Below, one piece after another: positions 6,953 to 14,547 of a DNA stretch of 29,899 nucleotides (its first letter is position 1; every line of letters begins with the position of its first letter). The stretch is taken from positions 1 to 29,899 of the IMG/VR virus record IMGVR_UViG_3300008267_000630. One strand, written 5' to 3'. Under the pieces are notes generated by a model, which did no database searches, was not told where the DNA came from, and was given only the letters and a program-made list of their open reading frames with translations. Origin of the DNA: a virus. The position numbers and the translations under genes are program-made.

Positions 6953-7530
6953 TGTCACAACCCATCCACGTTACTCAACAGCCTGTTGTCCTTGAAGGTT
7001 ATCAAGCTGTACTGAAACCATCTAAGTTTGGTTACTCACTGTCTGCTCTCCTGGACTCACAGCTCATCGAATCATTGGAGGAGGATCGTAAAGAAACCCT
7101 CAAGTGGGCAGAAGGGAAACTGAAGAATCCTAAGCGTAGCGTCCTGAAGCCTGAGCCTTGGGAAGAAGTTACTGAGGGTAAGTACAAGACTAAGTTCTCC
7201 TGGAATGAAGAGAACCGTCCTCCTGTTGTAGACAGTGAGGGCACACCTATCACTAATGCTGACCTGCCTGTCTATAGTGGCAGTAAGGTTAAGCTTGCCT
7301 TCAAACAGAAACCTTACATCCTCAAGGATGGTGTCACCTATGGCACTAGTCTTAAGCTTGTAGGTGTACAAGTTGTAGAGCTTGGAGGTGGTGCTGGTGT
7401 CGACCGTAGCGAGCTTGGTAACACTGAGGTAGCTGCACTGTTCGGTCAGACTACTGGCTTCAAGGCTGGCTCAGTACCTGCTACTGTTACTGAGGCTAGT
7501 GATGATGTCGTCGAGGATGACGATTTCTGA
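6952..7530 (+). CDS. Single-stranded DNA-binding protein, gp2.5-like
   Basis: A 192-residue protein expected to coat single-stranded DNA and to recruit helicase and DNA polymerase at the fork. An OB-fold-like core (roughly 12-150) is followed by a flexible linker and an acidic tail ending EDDDF. The acidic tail with a terminal Phe is the known interaction device of T7 gp2.5. The ATG overlaps the last base of the RNA polymerase gene. It is somewhat shorter than gp2.5 (232). Position right after RNA polymerase and before endonuclease I supports the call. Core sequence similarity is not obvious by eye, so the family rests on tail and context. Confidence 0.88.
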   Translation: MSQPIHVTQQPVVLEGYQAVLKPSKFGYSLSALLDSQLIESLEEDRKETLKWAEGKLKNPKRSVLKPEPWEEVTEGKYKTKFSWNEENRPPVVDSEGTPITNADLPVYSGSKVKLAFKQKPYILKDGVTYGTSLKLVGVQVVELGGGAGVDRSELGNTEVAALFGQTTGFKAGSVPATVTEASDDVVEDDDF

Positions 7531-7883
7531 TGGCATTCCGCTCAGGACTTGAAGAGAAGGTCGCTGATCTTCTCACCAACCTGGGTGTTAAATACGAATA
7601 CGAATCAACCAAGGTACCTTACGTACTGCAATGCAACTACACGCCCGACTTCCTCCTCCCATCAGGTATCTACCTAGAGACCAAGGGACAACTTACCGAT
7701 GAGGATCGGCGTAAGATGAAAGCAGTTAAGGCAGCACATCCTGACCTTGATATTCGTTTCGTATTCCAAACACCTTATAACAAGATCTATAAAGGATCTA
7801 AGACTACCTATGCCAAGTGGGCTGATAAACATGGCTTCCCTTGGTGTTCCTTCCACTCGATTCCTATTTCATGGCTGACGTAA
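7530..7883 (+). CDS. Endonuclease I, Holliday junction resolvase (gp3-like)
   Basis: A 117-residue nuclease that should resolve branched DNA and degrade host DNA. The match to T7 gp3 is clear: FRSGLEEKV near the start, YTPDFLLPSGIYLETKG in the middle and DIRFVF further on. The metal-binding residues E8, D40, E50 and K52 correspond to T7 E20, D55, E65 and K67. It lacks the first dozen residues and the basic C-terminal tail of the T7 enzyme, so it is a minimal version. The start overlaps the stop of the SSB gene (TGATG), and the tail overlaps the next small gene by 13 bases. Confidence 0.95.
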   Translation: MAFRSGLEEKVADLLTNLGVKYEYESTKVPYVLQCNYTPDFLLPSGIYLETKGQLTDEDRRKMKAVKAAHPDLDIRFVFQTPYNKIYKGSKTTYAKWADKHGFPWCSFHSIPISWLT

Positions 7884-8017
7884 AAGAAATCAGTCAAGTC
7901 GTTAGCGCCTTGATTGAAGCCTTCGATAAGACAAGCTCACCTAATGACATCATCGAAGCTTTTGATGATGCCCTTGAGGGGTATGAGCAACTGATCCAAA
8001 CTTACCACCAAAAGTAA
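7871..8017 (+). CDS. Small helical protein, unknown
   Basis: A 48-residue acidic protein (MADVKEISQVVSALIEAF...) predicted to be two amphipathic helices, 4-20 and 25-45. Its ATG lies inside the last codons of the endonuclease gene and its TAA overlaps the next ATG. Tight coupling on both sides and sensible composition support a real gene. No family recognised. Confidence 0.6.
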   Translation: MADVKEISQVVSALIEAFDKTSSPNDIIEAFDDALEGYEQLIQTYHQK

Positions 8018-8226
8018 TGCGCCCCACTATGTACGGTACTGTTGAGTTCTTCGCTGATGGCTTCAGTGACTACCTTGCTGATGTTGATAGCACAAACCCA
8101 GCAACCACAGAAAACATCATTCAAGGTTTCTATCAAGCACTAGACTCATGGTTCGAGTATCACGATGAGCAAGCACGAACTTATGCAGACATCCGAAAGC
8201 GAGTTCGTCAGGCACTTACCGTGTGA
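8017..8226 (+). CDS. Small acidic protein, unknown
   Basis: A 69-residue protein (MRPTMYGTVEFFADGF...). It has an acidic, aromatic first half (FADGFSDYLADVDS) and a helical second half (TTENIIQGFYQALDSWFEYHDEQARTYADIRKRV). The last 62 bases also encode the start of the primase-helicase in another frame, an unusually long overlap. An internal start for the primase-helicase would shorten the overlap but would cost part of its N-terminal segment. Function unknown. Confidence 0.65.
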   Translation: MRPTMYGTVEFFADGFSDYLADVDSTNPATTENIIQGFYQALDSWFEYHDEQARTYADIRKRVRQALTV

Positions 8227-9757
8227 TACATGTGGGTCATCTGATGCAGCTAGCCTGTACACAGATGGCCACACTTTTTGCTTTTCATGTAACGCCTACA
8301 CCAAAGGTGATGGCGATGTTCACAATCACACAATGTCCACCAATGTCCAACTCCGAGGTTCAGCCGAGCGGCTGCAAAAGCGGAACATCTCAGAAAAGGT
8401 TTGTCAACAATACCGGATCTACAAAGACGGAGACGTTTTACGCTTCTATTATTTCGACGATGCTGGAGTCGTTAAAGGATGTAAGGTAAAGACAAAGAGC
8501 AAGCTATTCACCTATGAAGGAGAAACACCTGGAACACTCTTTGGACAACATTTGTTTCCCGCCACTGGAAAACGAGTCGTTATCACTGAGGGGGAACTCG
8601 ATGCAGCTTCATGTAGTGAGGCTATGCCGGGGTGGCCGATGGTATCTCTACCTAGCGGTGCCGCAGCGGCAAGGAAGTCGATTCAACGGGCTCTCCAATG
8701 GCTCCAGGGTTATGAGGAGATTGTCCTGTTCTTCGACAATGACGAGGCGGGCCGTAAGGCGTCGGAGGACGCAGCAGGGGTCCTACCACCTGGCAAGACA
8801 AAGATCGCAAGACTTGAGGAATACAAGGATGCGTCAGACGCTCTCCAGGTCAATGACACTGAAGCGATTCGTCGAGCTATTTGGGACGCGAAGCCTTACC
8901 GTCCAGATGGAATCGTCGATGGCAAAAGCCTACTAGAGATAGTAACAACACCAAACCCACCATCTGATCATGACTACCCATTCCAAGGATTACAGGCAAA
9001 GCTTCACGGAATCAGGTACGGAGAGCTTGTTACGATTACTGCAGGCTCTGGCATTGGTAAATCCTCATTCTGTCGTGAACTCGCAACTCACCTTCTTAAC
9101 AACGGAGAACGGGTTGGGTACTTGGCACTTGAAGAAAGTAACCGTAGAACCGCCTTGGGACTGATGTCCGCTGCTGTAGGTAAATCACTACACCTTGGTA
9201 ATCATGACAGAGATGCCCTCACTGAAGCTTATACTCACAGTCTTGCTAAGTGGAACCTGTTTCTTTTTGATGGCTTCGGTTCTTTCGACCCAGACGTTAT
9301 CTATAACCGAATTGAATACCTTGCTTGCGGGTTAGATACTAAGGTCATCTTCCTTGACCACCTCTCGATCCTTATGTCTGGATTGGAGGGTGACGAGAGA
9401 CGGATGATTGATGTTACTATGACCAAGCTACGTTCTCTTGTAGAGCGTACTGGTATCGCTATGTTCCTTGTCTCCCACCTACGACGCACATCCAATGACA
9501 CAAACCATGAAGAAGGGGCACGAGTCACCCTTGGACAGCTTCGAGGCTCGGCAGCTATTGCTCAATTGTCAGATGGAGTTATTGCGCTTGAACGGAACCA
9601 GCAGGCGGATCGAGGAGGCTCTTCTACGACTGTGCGAGTCCTCAAAAACCGTTATAGTGGAGAAGTAGGTGTAGCTTGTCAGCTTACCTATGACCTAGAT
9701 ACTTGTAAATTTACTGAGACTGAAGCAAATGACTTCGACCCTTCCACCGACTTCTAA
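8165..9757 (+). CDS. Primase-helicase, T7 gp4-like
   Basis: A 530-residue bifunctional replication protein that primes the lagging strand and unwinds the fork as a ring. The N-terminal zinc ribbon has C20, C23, C39 and C42. The TOPRIM primase core follows, with TEGELDA (141-147) and FDNDEAG (190-196). The RecA-like helicase domain has Walker A GSGIGKS (294-300), then ALEE and VIFLDHLSIL (Walker B region), and the LVSHLRR motif. The acidic end (NDFDPSTDF) resembles the T7 gp4 tail that contacts DNA polymerase. Length is close to T7 gp4 (566). It overlaps the previous small gene by 62 bases and the next by 29. Confidence 0.97.
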   Translation: MSKHELMQTSESEFVRHLPCDTCGSSDAASLYTDGHTFCFSCNAYTKGDGDVHNHTMSTNVQLRGSAERLQKRNISEKVCQQYRIYKDGDVLRFYYFDDAGVVKGCKVKTKSKLFTYEGETPGTLFGQHLFPATGKRVVITEGELDAASCSEAMPGWPMVSLPSGAAAARKSIQRALQWLQGYEEIVLFFDNDEAGRKASEDAAGVLPPGKTKIARLEEYKDASDALQVNDTEAIRRAIWDAKPYRPDGIVDGKSLLEIVTTPNPPSDHDYPFQGLQAKLHGIRYGELVTITAGSGIGKSSFCRELATHLLNNGERVGYLALEESNRRTALGLMSAAVGKSLHLGNHDRDALTEAYTHSLAKWNLFLFDGFGSFDPDVIYNRIEYLACGLDTKVIFLDHLSILMSGLEGDERRMIDVTMTKLRSLVERTGIAMFLVSHLRRTSNDTNHEEGARVTLGQLRGSAAIAQLSDGVIALERNQQADRGGSSTTVRVLKNRYSGEVGVACQLTYDLDTCKFTETEANDFDPSTDF

Positions 9758-9878
9758 TGGTGAGCGTTACCTGCACTTCCCTACTGGTCTTACATTGAAG
9801 GCACCTAATCCCCCTACACCTGAGGCAATCAAGCGAGCACAGTTCGTTGATAAGACCTACAAGTGGACAGGTAAGTGA
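9729..9878 (+). CDS. Small protein between helicase and DNA polymerase
   Basis: A 49-residue protein (MTSTLPPTSNGERYLHF...) rich in Pro and Thr, with a basic C-terminal segment (AIKRAQFVDKTYKWTGK). The ATG lies within the end of the helicase gene in another frame, and the TGA overlaps the GTG start of the polymerase exonuclease gene. No family recognised. Its place among replication genes and its basic end may point to a DNA- or replisome-associated accessory role, which is inference. Confidence 0.6.
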   Translation: MTSTLPPTSNGERYLHFPTGLTLKAPNPPTPEAIKRAQFVDKTYKWTGK

Positions 9879-10393
9879 ACCTAATCTTTGACTTAGAAAC
9901 AGACGGTCTATACAATGATGCTACCAAGATCCACTGTATCGGCATCTATGATCTTGACACTGAGCAGACTCTTGTCTTCAATGATGAGGGGAGTGAGCAA
10001 CCAATTACAAAAGGCGTTCAACTACTCGAAGATGCCTGTTGTCTTATTGGCCATAACATTGTCGGTTATGATATTCCTGTTCTCCGTAAACTCTACCCTT
10101 GGTTTAGCCCCAACGCTAGGGTTGTGGATACTTTGGTTCTCAGCCGTATCTATCATGCTGACATGTTGAAGACTGATCAGAAGCGTAAGTGGGGTAACAT
10201 GCCACCTAAGCTTCTAGGTCGTCACTCACTAGAGTCATACGGCTACAGGCTAGGCGTGTACAAAGGAGAATTTGGTAAAGACACTGACTGGAAACACTGG
10301 TCACAAGAAATGCAGGACTACTGCATACAAGACGTAAAAGTAACACAGAAGTTATGGCAACATTTCCATCCATACCTGACTTCATCCAACTAG
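9875..10393 (+). CDS. DNA polymerase, 3'-5' exonuclease part (split)
   Basis: A 172-residue proofreading exonuclease domain of a T7-like family A polymerase. Motif Exo I is D6 and E8 (LIFDLETDG), Exo II is D66 in HNIVGYD, and Exo III is Y149 and D153 in DYCIQDV, so all catalytic residues are present. The start is GTG in a GTGA overlap with the preceding gene. In T7 this domain continues into the polymerase in one chain, but here the frame stops after HPYLTSSN and the polymerase continues in the -1 frame. Shifting near CCTGAC would join them as HPYL-DFIQLEHD. I see no classic slippery heptamer. Either two proteins are made or one base is missing. Confidence 0.93.
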   Translation: MNLIFDLETDGLYNDATKIHCIGIYDLDTEQTLVFNDEGSEQPITKGVQLLEDACCLIGHNIVGYDIPVLRKLYPWFSPNARVVDTLVLSRIYHADMLKTDQKRKWGNMPPKLLGRHSLESYGYRLGVYKGEFGKDTDWKHWSQEMQDYCIQDVKVTQKLWQHFHPYLTSSN

Positions 10394-11580
10394 AACATGA
10401 TGTCGCAACAATCCTCACAGAGCAGGAGATACATGGGTGGTACTTTGATGAAAGAGCTGCATGGGAACTTGAATCGACTCTCCGAGGAGAGCTTGAAGGA
10501 CTTACTCAGCTACTACGCAACAGGTACCCTCTCATTAAAGACAGAGAGTTCACTCCTAAACGAGTTAACCGCACAACGGGATACGTCGCAGGTGCTCCTC
10601 TCACTAAGCTAAAGGAGTTCAACCCTGGTAGTCGTGATCACATTGCATGGGTCATGAAGAACCATCATGGTTGGATACCCGATAAAGAGACAGCAAGTGG
10701 CAAGACTGCCATTGATGAAACTGTTCTCAAAGATATTGGTACAGAGGAGGCACTACAGTTCTTCCGCTGCCTAGAGCTTACTAAGCAACTAGGTATGTTG
10801 TCTGAGGGACAGAATGCTTGGCTTAAACTAGTCAAGGGTAACCGTATTCACCACCACTGTTCGGTTGCTACTAACACACATAGATGTGCTCACCGTAATC
10901 CAAACCTCGGGCAGGTACCAAGTGATCTTAACTTTAGAAAGCTATTTTGTGCTAGCCCTGGGCATGTCATGGTTGGCGCTGATCTCGCAGGCATTGAACT
11001 TAGAATGCTCGCACACTACCTTGCCGAGAACGCTGACAAGATAGGCATATCACGCCGACTAGTAAAGACTGTAACGTATGCCTTTCTATATGGGGCAGGC
11101 GATCAAAAGATAGGACTTAGTTATGACCAAAGCCTTTCCCCGAACAAGGCTAAAGAAAAAGGGGCTGAGATACGAAGTGCTTATGTTGCTGCCATTGACG
11201 GCTTGGATAGTCTTCTTACCGCTGTTCGTCAAGCAGGTGAGCGAGGCTTTATCAGGTCCATAGACACACGTAAGATACCTGTAGATAGTCCACACAAGGC
11301 ACTCAACTACCTCCTCCAGTCAGGAGCCGGTGTTGTAGCTAAGCGTTGGATGGCTATCGCTAATCAGAACTTTCCTACTATTGACAACGACTATCTCAGT
11401 CACACTCATCAACTAGCATTTATCCACGACGAATTACAGTGGGAATGCCTACCAACTTATGCAGAGGATCTTAAGGAACACCTAGAGATGTGCGCTGCAT
11501 TAGCTGGCGAATACTATAATCTCCGTATCCCTATCGCTGCCGAGGGTAAGATCGGATCCACCTGGGCAGATGTTCACTAA
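10354..11580 (+). CDS. DNA polymerase, family A polymerase part (split, deletion)
   Basis: A 408-residue polymerase domain copying the phage genome. Motif A is D210-L-A-G-I-E215-L-R, motif B has R234, K238 and Y242 before FLYGAG, and motif C is H358-D359-E360. Two things are unusual. Between A224 and E225 the T7-type stretch ending in GDIH (T7 H506) is missing; about 18-20 residues are gone in frame. The conserved TGR of the thumb-palm region reads THR (175-177). The thioredoxin-binding insertion of T7 is also largely absent. The ATG at 10354 overlaps the exonuclease frame by 40 bases and has a weak ribosome site. It may be a separate subunit, or part of one chain broken by a frameshift. Confidence 0.93.
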   Translation: MATFPSIPDFIQLEHDVATILTEQEIHGWYFDERAAWELESTLRGELEGLTQLLRNRYPLIKDREFTPKRVNRTTGYVAGAPLTKLKEFNPGSRDHIAWVMKNHHGWIPDKETASGKTAIDETVLKDIGTEEALQFFRCLELTKQLGMLSEGQNAWLKLVKGNRIHHHCSVATNTHRCAHRNPNLGQVPSDLNFRKLFCASPGHVMVGADLAGIELRMLAHYLAENADKIGISRRLVKTVTYAFLYGAGDQKIGLSYDQSLSPNKAKEKGAEIRSAYVAAIDGLDSLLTAVRQAGERGFIRSIDTRKIPVDSPHKALNYLLQSGAGVVAKRWMAIANQNFPTIDNDYLSHTHQLAFIHDELQWECLPTYAEDLKEHLEMCAALAGEYYNLRIPIAAEGKIGSTWADVH

Positions 11581-11582
11581 TT

Positions 11583-11720
11583 ATGGCTGTTAAATCAAAG
11601 ACTGCACTGGGACGTGTAGAGTTTAAGTCCCGTGCCAAATATAAACGTACACGACAAGGTAACGGTACTCGATCACTGCCCTCTCACGGACGTAAGCTTC
11701 GTCGAGGTCAAGGTAAGTGA
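11583..11720 (+). CDS. Small basic protein, unknown
   Basis: A 45-residue, strongly basic protein (MAVKSKTALGRVEFK...) with about 16 Lys or Arg and only one acidic residue, and a Gly-rich end (SHGRKLRRGQGK). It starts two bases after the polymerase stop and overlaps the GTG start of the exonuclease by four bases. Composition suggests nucleic-acid binding. I recall similar short proteins in other cyanophages but cannot name a family. Confidence 0.7.
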   Translation: MAVKSKTALGRVEFKSRAKYKRTRQGNGTRSLPSHGRKLRRGQGK

Positions 11721-12484
11721 GTCTACTTATTGATGCTGACTTCATTGTCTATAAATGCTGTGCCGGAGCTGAAACAGAAATTGACTTTGGAGAAGACCTT
11801 ATCGTCGTCACCTCCAACTTCAATGAAGCCTATGAGTACGTTGAACGGGAACTCTATAACATCGCAACAAACCTTGGATGTTTCGATGACTCTATTTTGT
11901 TTTTTAGTGATAGCGTCAACTTTCGTAAATCTATTGATCCAGCGTATAAAGGACATCGAAATCGAAAGAAGCCGTGTGGCTACAAAAGGGTCATCAATAA
12001 ACTCAAGGAGGAATACAACGTTGTTGTGATGCCTACACTAGAGGCTGATGATGCCCTCGGTATCTACGCCACTAAAGAGCCAGGACACATCATTTGCAGC
12101 CCCGACAAGGACATGCGACAGATCCCTGGGGACCTCTATGACCTCACAGATGGAGTGGTTACTGTAGAGCCTGAGGAAGGCCGTAGGTGGCACCTCATTC
12201 AAACACTAGCTGGTGACCAGACTGATGGCTATGCTGGTGTACCTGGTATTGGTATTAAACGTGCTGTTGCTCTCTTTGAGAAGGAAGGCTACACTTGGGA
12301 CACAGTAGTTAAAGCATTTGCTGAGAAGGATCTTGGAGAAGATGTAGCTCTCATGAATGCACGCCTCGCTAAGATTCTACAATGTGATGACTATGATTTC
12401 ACCAATCAAGAACCAAGACTTTGGTCTCCCAGCACCAGTAGTGGAGCTGACAATGGAGCAGCAGTTCAAACTCAAACAGATTGA
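11717..12484 (+). CDS. 5'-3' exonuclease, gp6-like (flap nuclease family)
   Basis: A 255-residue nuclease that should remove RNA primers and degrade host DNA to recycle nucleotides. The N-terminal acidic metal site is LIDADF (D6, D8). A helical arch region follows (KGHRNRKKP), then LEADDALG and CSPDKDMRQIPG with further metal-binding Asp residues. The helix-three-turn-helix DNA-binding motif is QTDGYAGVPGIGIKRA. Length is a little below T7 gp6 (300). The GTG start sits in a GTGA overlap with the previous basic protein. The C-terminal tail (after about 235) is Ser/Gln-rich and overlaps the next small gene. Confidence 0.95.
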   Translation: MSLLIDADFIVYKCCAGAETEIDFGEDLIVVTSNFNEAYEYVERELYNIATNLGCFDDSILFFSDSVNFRKSIDPAYKGHRNRKKPCGYKRVINKLKEEYNVVVMPTLEADDALGIYATKEPGHIICSPDKDMRQIPGDLYDLTDGVVTVEPEEGRRWHLIQTLAGDQTDGYAGVPGIGIKRAVALFEKEGYTWDTVVKAFAEKDLGEDVALMNARLAKILQCDDYDFTNQEPRLWSPSTSSGADNGAAVQTQTD

Positions 12485-12680
12485 GAATGCACTGCATAAT
12501 CCAGAGACAAAGTTAGAAGATGTAATTACTATCTTCATGGCTCTACAACGCCAAAACTTTACTCTCTGTAATACAGTATCCAACCTAGTTAAGAAATGGC
12601 CAACAGTAACCTCACAGGACCCTCCTACTACAAGCGAGGGTCAATTCAAGTTTGGGATTTCATCCGAGACCAAGGACTGA
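12453..12680 (+). CDS. Small protein, unknown
   Basis: A 75-residue protein (MEQQFKLKQIENALH...). Two helices (1-15 and 19-44) are followed by a polar Thr/Pro-rich tail. The frame is open further upstream, but the ATG at 12453 limits the overlap with the exonuclease to 32 bases. Its tail overlaps the DUF3310 gene by 85 bases, so it could be only a non-coding frame there. The helical part up to about residue 48 lies mostly outside other genes and supports a real product. Confidence 0.5.
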   Translation: MEQQFKLKQIENALHNPETKLEDVITIFMALQRQNFTLCNTVSNLVKKWPTVTSQDPPTTSEGQFKFGISSETKD

Positions 12681-12895
12681 ACTTTCATCTTGGTAATGCA
12701 ATCAAATACATCTGCCGTGCTGGTTATAAAGACAGCAAAGTAGAAGATCTCAAAAAAGCAATCCACTATCTTCAAAATGAGCTTGAAAGCCAAGTCGTTT
12801 CTCAGTATCCAATCAAAGGAGTTCCGGAAAAGTTTCCGGGTCAAGAACAATACGAGTCCAGCTTCACGGACTATGCAGCGGACTTTGATCGTTGA
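12596..12895 (+). CDS. DUF3310 family protein
   Basis: A 99-residue protein with the hallmark DUF3310 layout: YYKRG, then VWDFIRDQGLNFHLGNAIKY (19-38), ICRAGYKD and EDLKKAIHYLQNEL. Members are common in phages and are often annotated as related to T7 gp1.7-type nucleotide kinases. A role in nucleotide handling is plausible here because it heads a run of nucleotide genes, but the activity is not established for this protein. The C-terminal 119 bases overlap the longer version of the next gene. Confidence 0.85.
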   Translation: MANSNLTGPSYYKRGSIQVWDFIRDQGLNFHLGNAIKYICRAGYKDSKVEDLKKAIHYLQNELESQVVSQYPIKGVPEKFPGQEQYESSFTDYAADFDR

Positions 12896-13166
12896 GGAAT
12901 TTAAAGAGTTCCTTGATGCTGACAACCAACTCATCAAAGGATTCGTAGTTAATGCTACCGATACCCTTAAGGAGTTGGCTGATCTTGTTTATGTCTGCTA
13001 TCAATACGCAGAGAACCTTGGTTGGGACCTTGATGAAGCCCTCAACCGTGTCCACCAAAGCAATATGAGTAAGCTTGGGGAGGACGGAGAACCTGTGTAC
13101 CGAGAGGATGGTAAAGTCCTCAAGGGTCCTAACTATCAACCACCAAACCTTAGTGATCTTGTCTAA
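12777..13166 (+). CDS. MazG-like NTP pyrophosphohydrolase
   Basis: A protein of up to 129 residues with the MazG-fold metal site: IVEEFKEF (38-45) supplying the ExxE pair and KELADLV (65-71) supplying the ExxD pair. Such enzymes hydrolyse nucleoside triphosphates and, in cyanophages, have been proposed to tune host growth or recycle nucleotides. The start is uncertain. The ATG at 12777 keeps a family-like leading segment (KEFRKSF...) but overlaps the DUF3310 gene by 119 bases; an ATG at 12873 gives 97 residues and little overlap. Neither has a Shine-Dalgarno sequence. The end lies one base before the RNR start codon. Confidence 0.8.
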   Translation: MSLKAKSFLSIQSKEFRKSFRVKNNTSPASRTMQRTLIVEEFKEFLDADNQLIKGFVVNATDTLKELADLVYVCYQYAENLGWDLDEALNRVHQSNMSKLGEDGEPVYREDGKVLKGPNYQPPNLSDLV

Positions 13167-13167
13167 T

Positions 13168-14547
13168 ATGTCCACTGACCTTATTGCCCGTACTGGGCGT
13201 GTTCAATCTTGGATCGATGATCCTACCTCACGACTGCCTGTGTCGTGTACAGTATTTGTTGTAGAGGACACCATGGAGGGTCCTAATGGAATCGAAGCAT
13301 CTTGGCGATTTGTTAGCCACGCTCTACGCTATGGAGCGGGAGTTGCAGTCCATCTATCTAAACTCCGGGCACGAGGAGAGGAGAATGATAAAGGCTTGGT
13401 TGCATCAGGCCCCGTATCTTTTGCCAAGATCTACTCAACACTAAACGAGATCCTTCGACGTGGAGGTGTCTATAAGAATGGAGCTGTTGTACTGCACCTT
13501 GATCTCAGTCATCCTGATGTGCTTGAGTTTATTACTGCTTCTCGGGCTGAGCTTCCTTGGGTTAAGCGTTGCGTTAACATTAACAAGCGTTGGTGGGAAC
13601 TTGCTACCCAAGAAGTTAAGGACGCCCTCCTTGAAGGAATCAAAAAGGGTGACATCTGGCTCAACAAAACAAAGGTAGATCGTAATGGAAATCGAATCCG
13701 AGGTAACGTATGCTTGGAGGTCTACCTCCCAAGCCGGGGAACATGTCTACTTCAACATGTCAACCTCGGCGGATGTGAACTCAATGACATTCAAGGTGCG
13801 TTTGTTCACGGAATGTCCGAACTGTGCAACCTTCACGGCAAAACAAATGTTGGAGAAAGTGGAGAGTACCTCCCTTCAGAGACTGATCGCCAAGTCGGTC
13901 TCGGATTGCTGGGACTTGCCAACCTTCTCCGACGCTACAACGTAACCTATGAGACCTTTGGTAAGGCTCTCAAGGATATCAATGATGGACAGATGGCACA
14001 GACCCCTGCCCATATTCTTGCAGCTGAGATCAACGCTGGTGTAACTGCAGCAGCACATACCGCCCGTATCAACAAGATGGATCGAGCGTTTGCTATTGCA
14101 CCTACAGCGTCCTGTAGCTACCGCTATAAAGACTTGGATGGGTACACTACCTGTCCTGAGATTGCTCCTCCTATTGCCCGTCAGGTAGACCGTGATAGCG
14201 GTACCTTTGGCGTCCAGAGCTTCGACTATGGTGATGTAGAGATCGCCTCTGAAGTTGGCTGGGAGAACTATAAGCGAGTTGCGGATGAGATTGTCCGTAT
14301 GCTCGATAAGACGGGACTTCTTCATGGGTACTCATTCAACTCGTGGTCTGATGTGATCACGTATGATGAGGAGTTCATTGAGGAGTGGCTGGATAGCCCC
14401 CAAACATCTCTTTACTACTCACTCCAAGTGATGGGAGACGTTCAGGATAAATCCAGCGCATATGCAGCACTGGATGAAGCTGAAGTCGACGATTACCTGG
14501 AGTCTATTCTAAATGACAAAGCTCCTGATTGTAATTGCGGCGAATGA
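13168..14547 (+). CDS. Ribonucleotide reductase catalytic (alpha) subunit
   Basis: A 459-residue enzyme converting ribonucleotides to deoxyribonucleotides. The active-site triad is N180, C182 and E184 in GNVCLEV. A buried redox pair is likely formed by the N-terminal PVSC and by NLGGC. The substrate-phosphate loop reads APTASCSYRY. The chain ends CNCGE, with C455 and C457 as probable shuttle cysteines. It lacks the ATP cone and is far shorter than E. coli NrdA. Cyanophage homologues were first called class II, but the next gene encodes a diiron-type beta subunit, so a class I enzyme is more likely, in line with the published reassignment of the P-SSP7 enzyme as I recall it. The start is ATG one base after the MazG gene. 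Confidence 0.92.
   Translation: MSTDLIARTGRVQSWIDDPTSRLPVSCTVFVVEDTMEGPNGIEASWRFVSHALRYGAGVAVHLSKLRARGEENDKGLVASGPVSFAKIYSTLNEILRRGGVYKNGAVVLHLDLSHPDVLEFITASRAELPWVKRCVNINKRWWELATQEVKDALLEGIKKGDIWLNKTKVDRNGNRIRGNVCLEVYLPSRGTCLLQHVNLGGCELNDIQGAFVHGMSELCNLHGKTNVGESGEYLPSETDRQVGLGLLGLANLLRRYNVTYETFGKALKDINDGQMAQTPAHILAAEINAGVTAAAHTARINKMDRAFAIAPTASCSYRYKDLDGYTTCPEIAPPIARQVDRDSGTFGVQSFDYGDVEIASEVGWENYKRVADEIVRMLDKTGLLHGYSFNSWSDVITYDEEFIEEWLDSPQTSLYYSLQVMGDVQDKSSAYAALDEAEVDDYLESILNDKAPDCNCGE

Noticed and set aside
8514-8936. 140-codon + strand frame inside the primase-helicase gene
   Set aside because: It lies wholly within the TOPRIM region of a clear gene, is unusually rich in Arg and Ser, and has no start signal.
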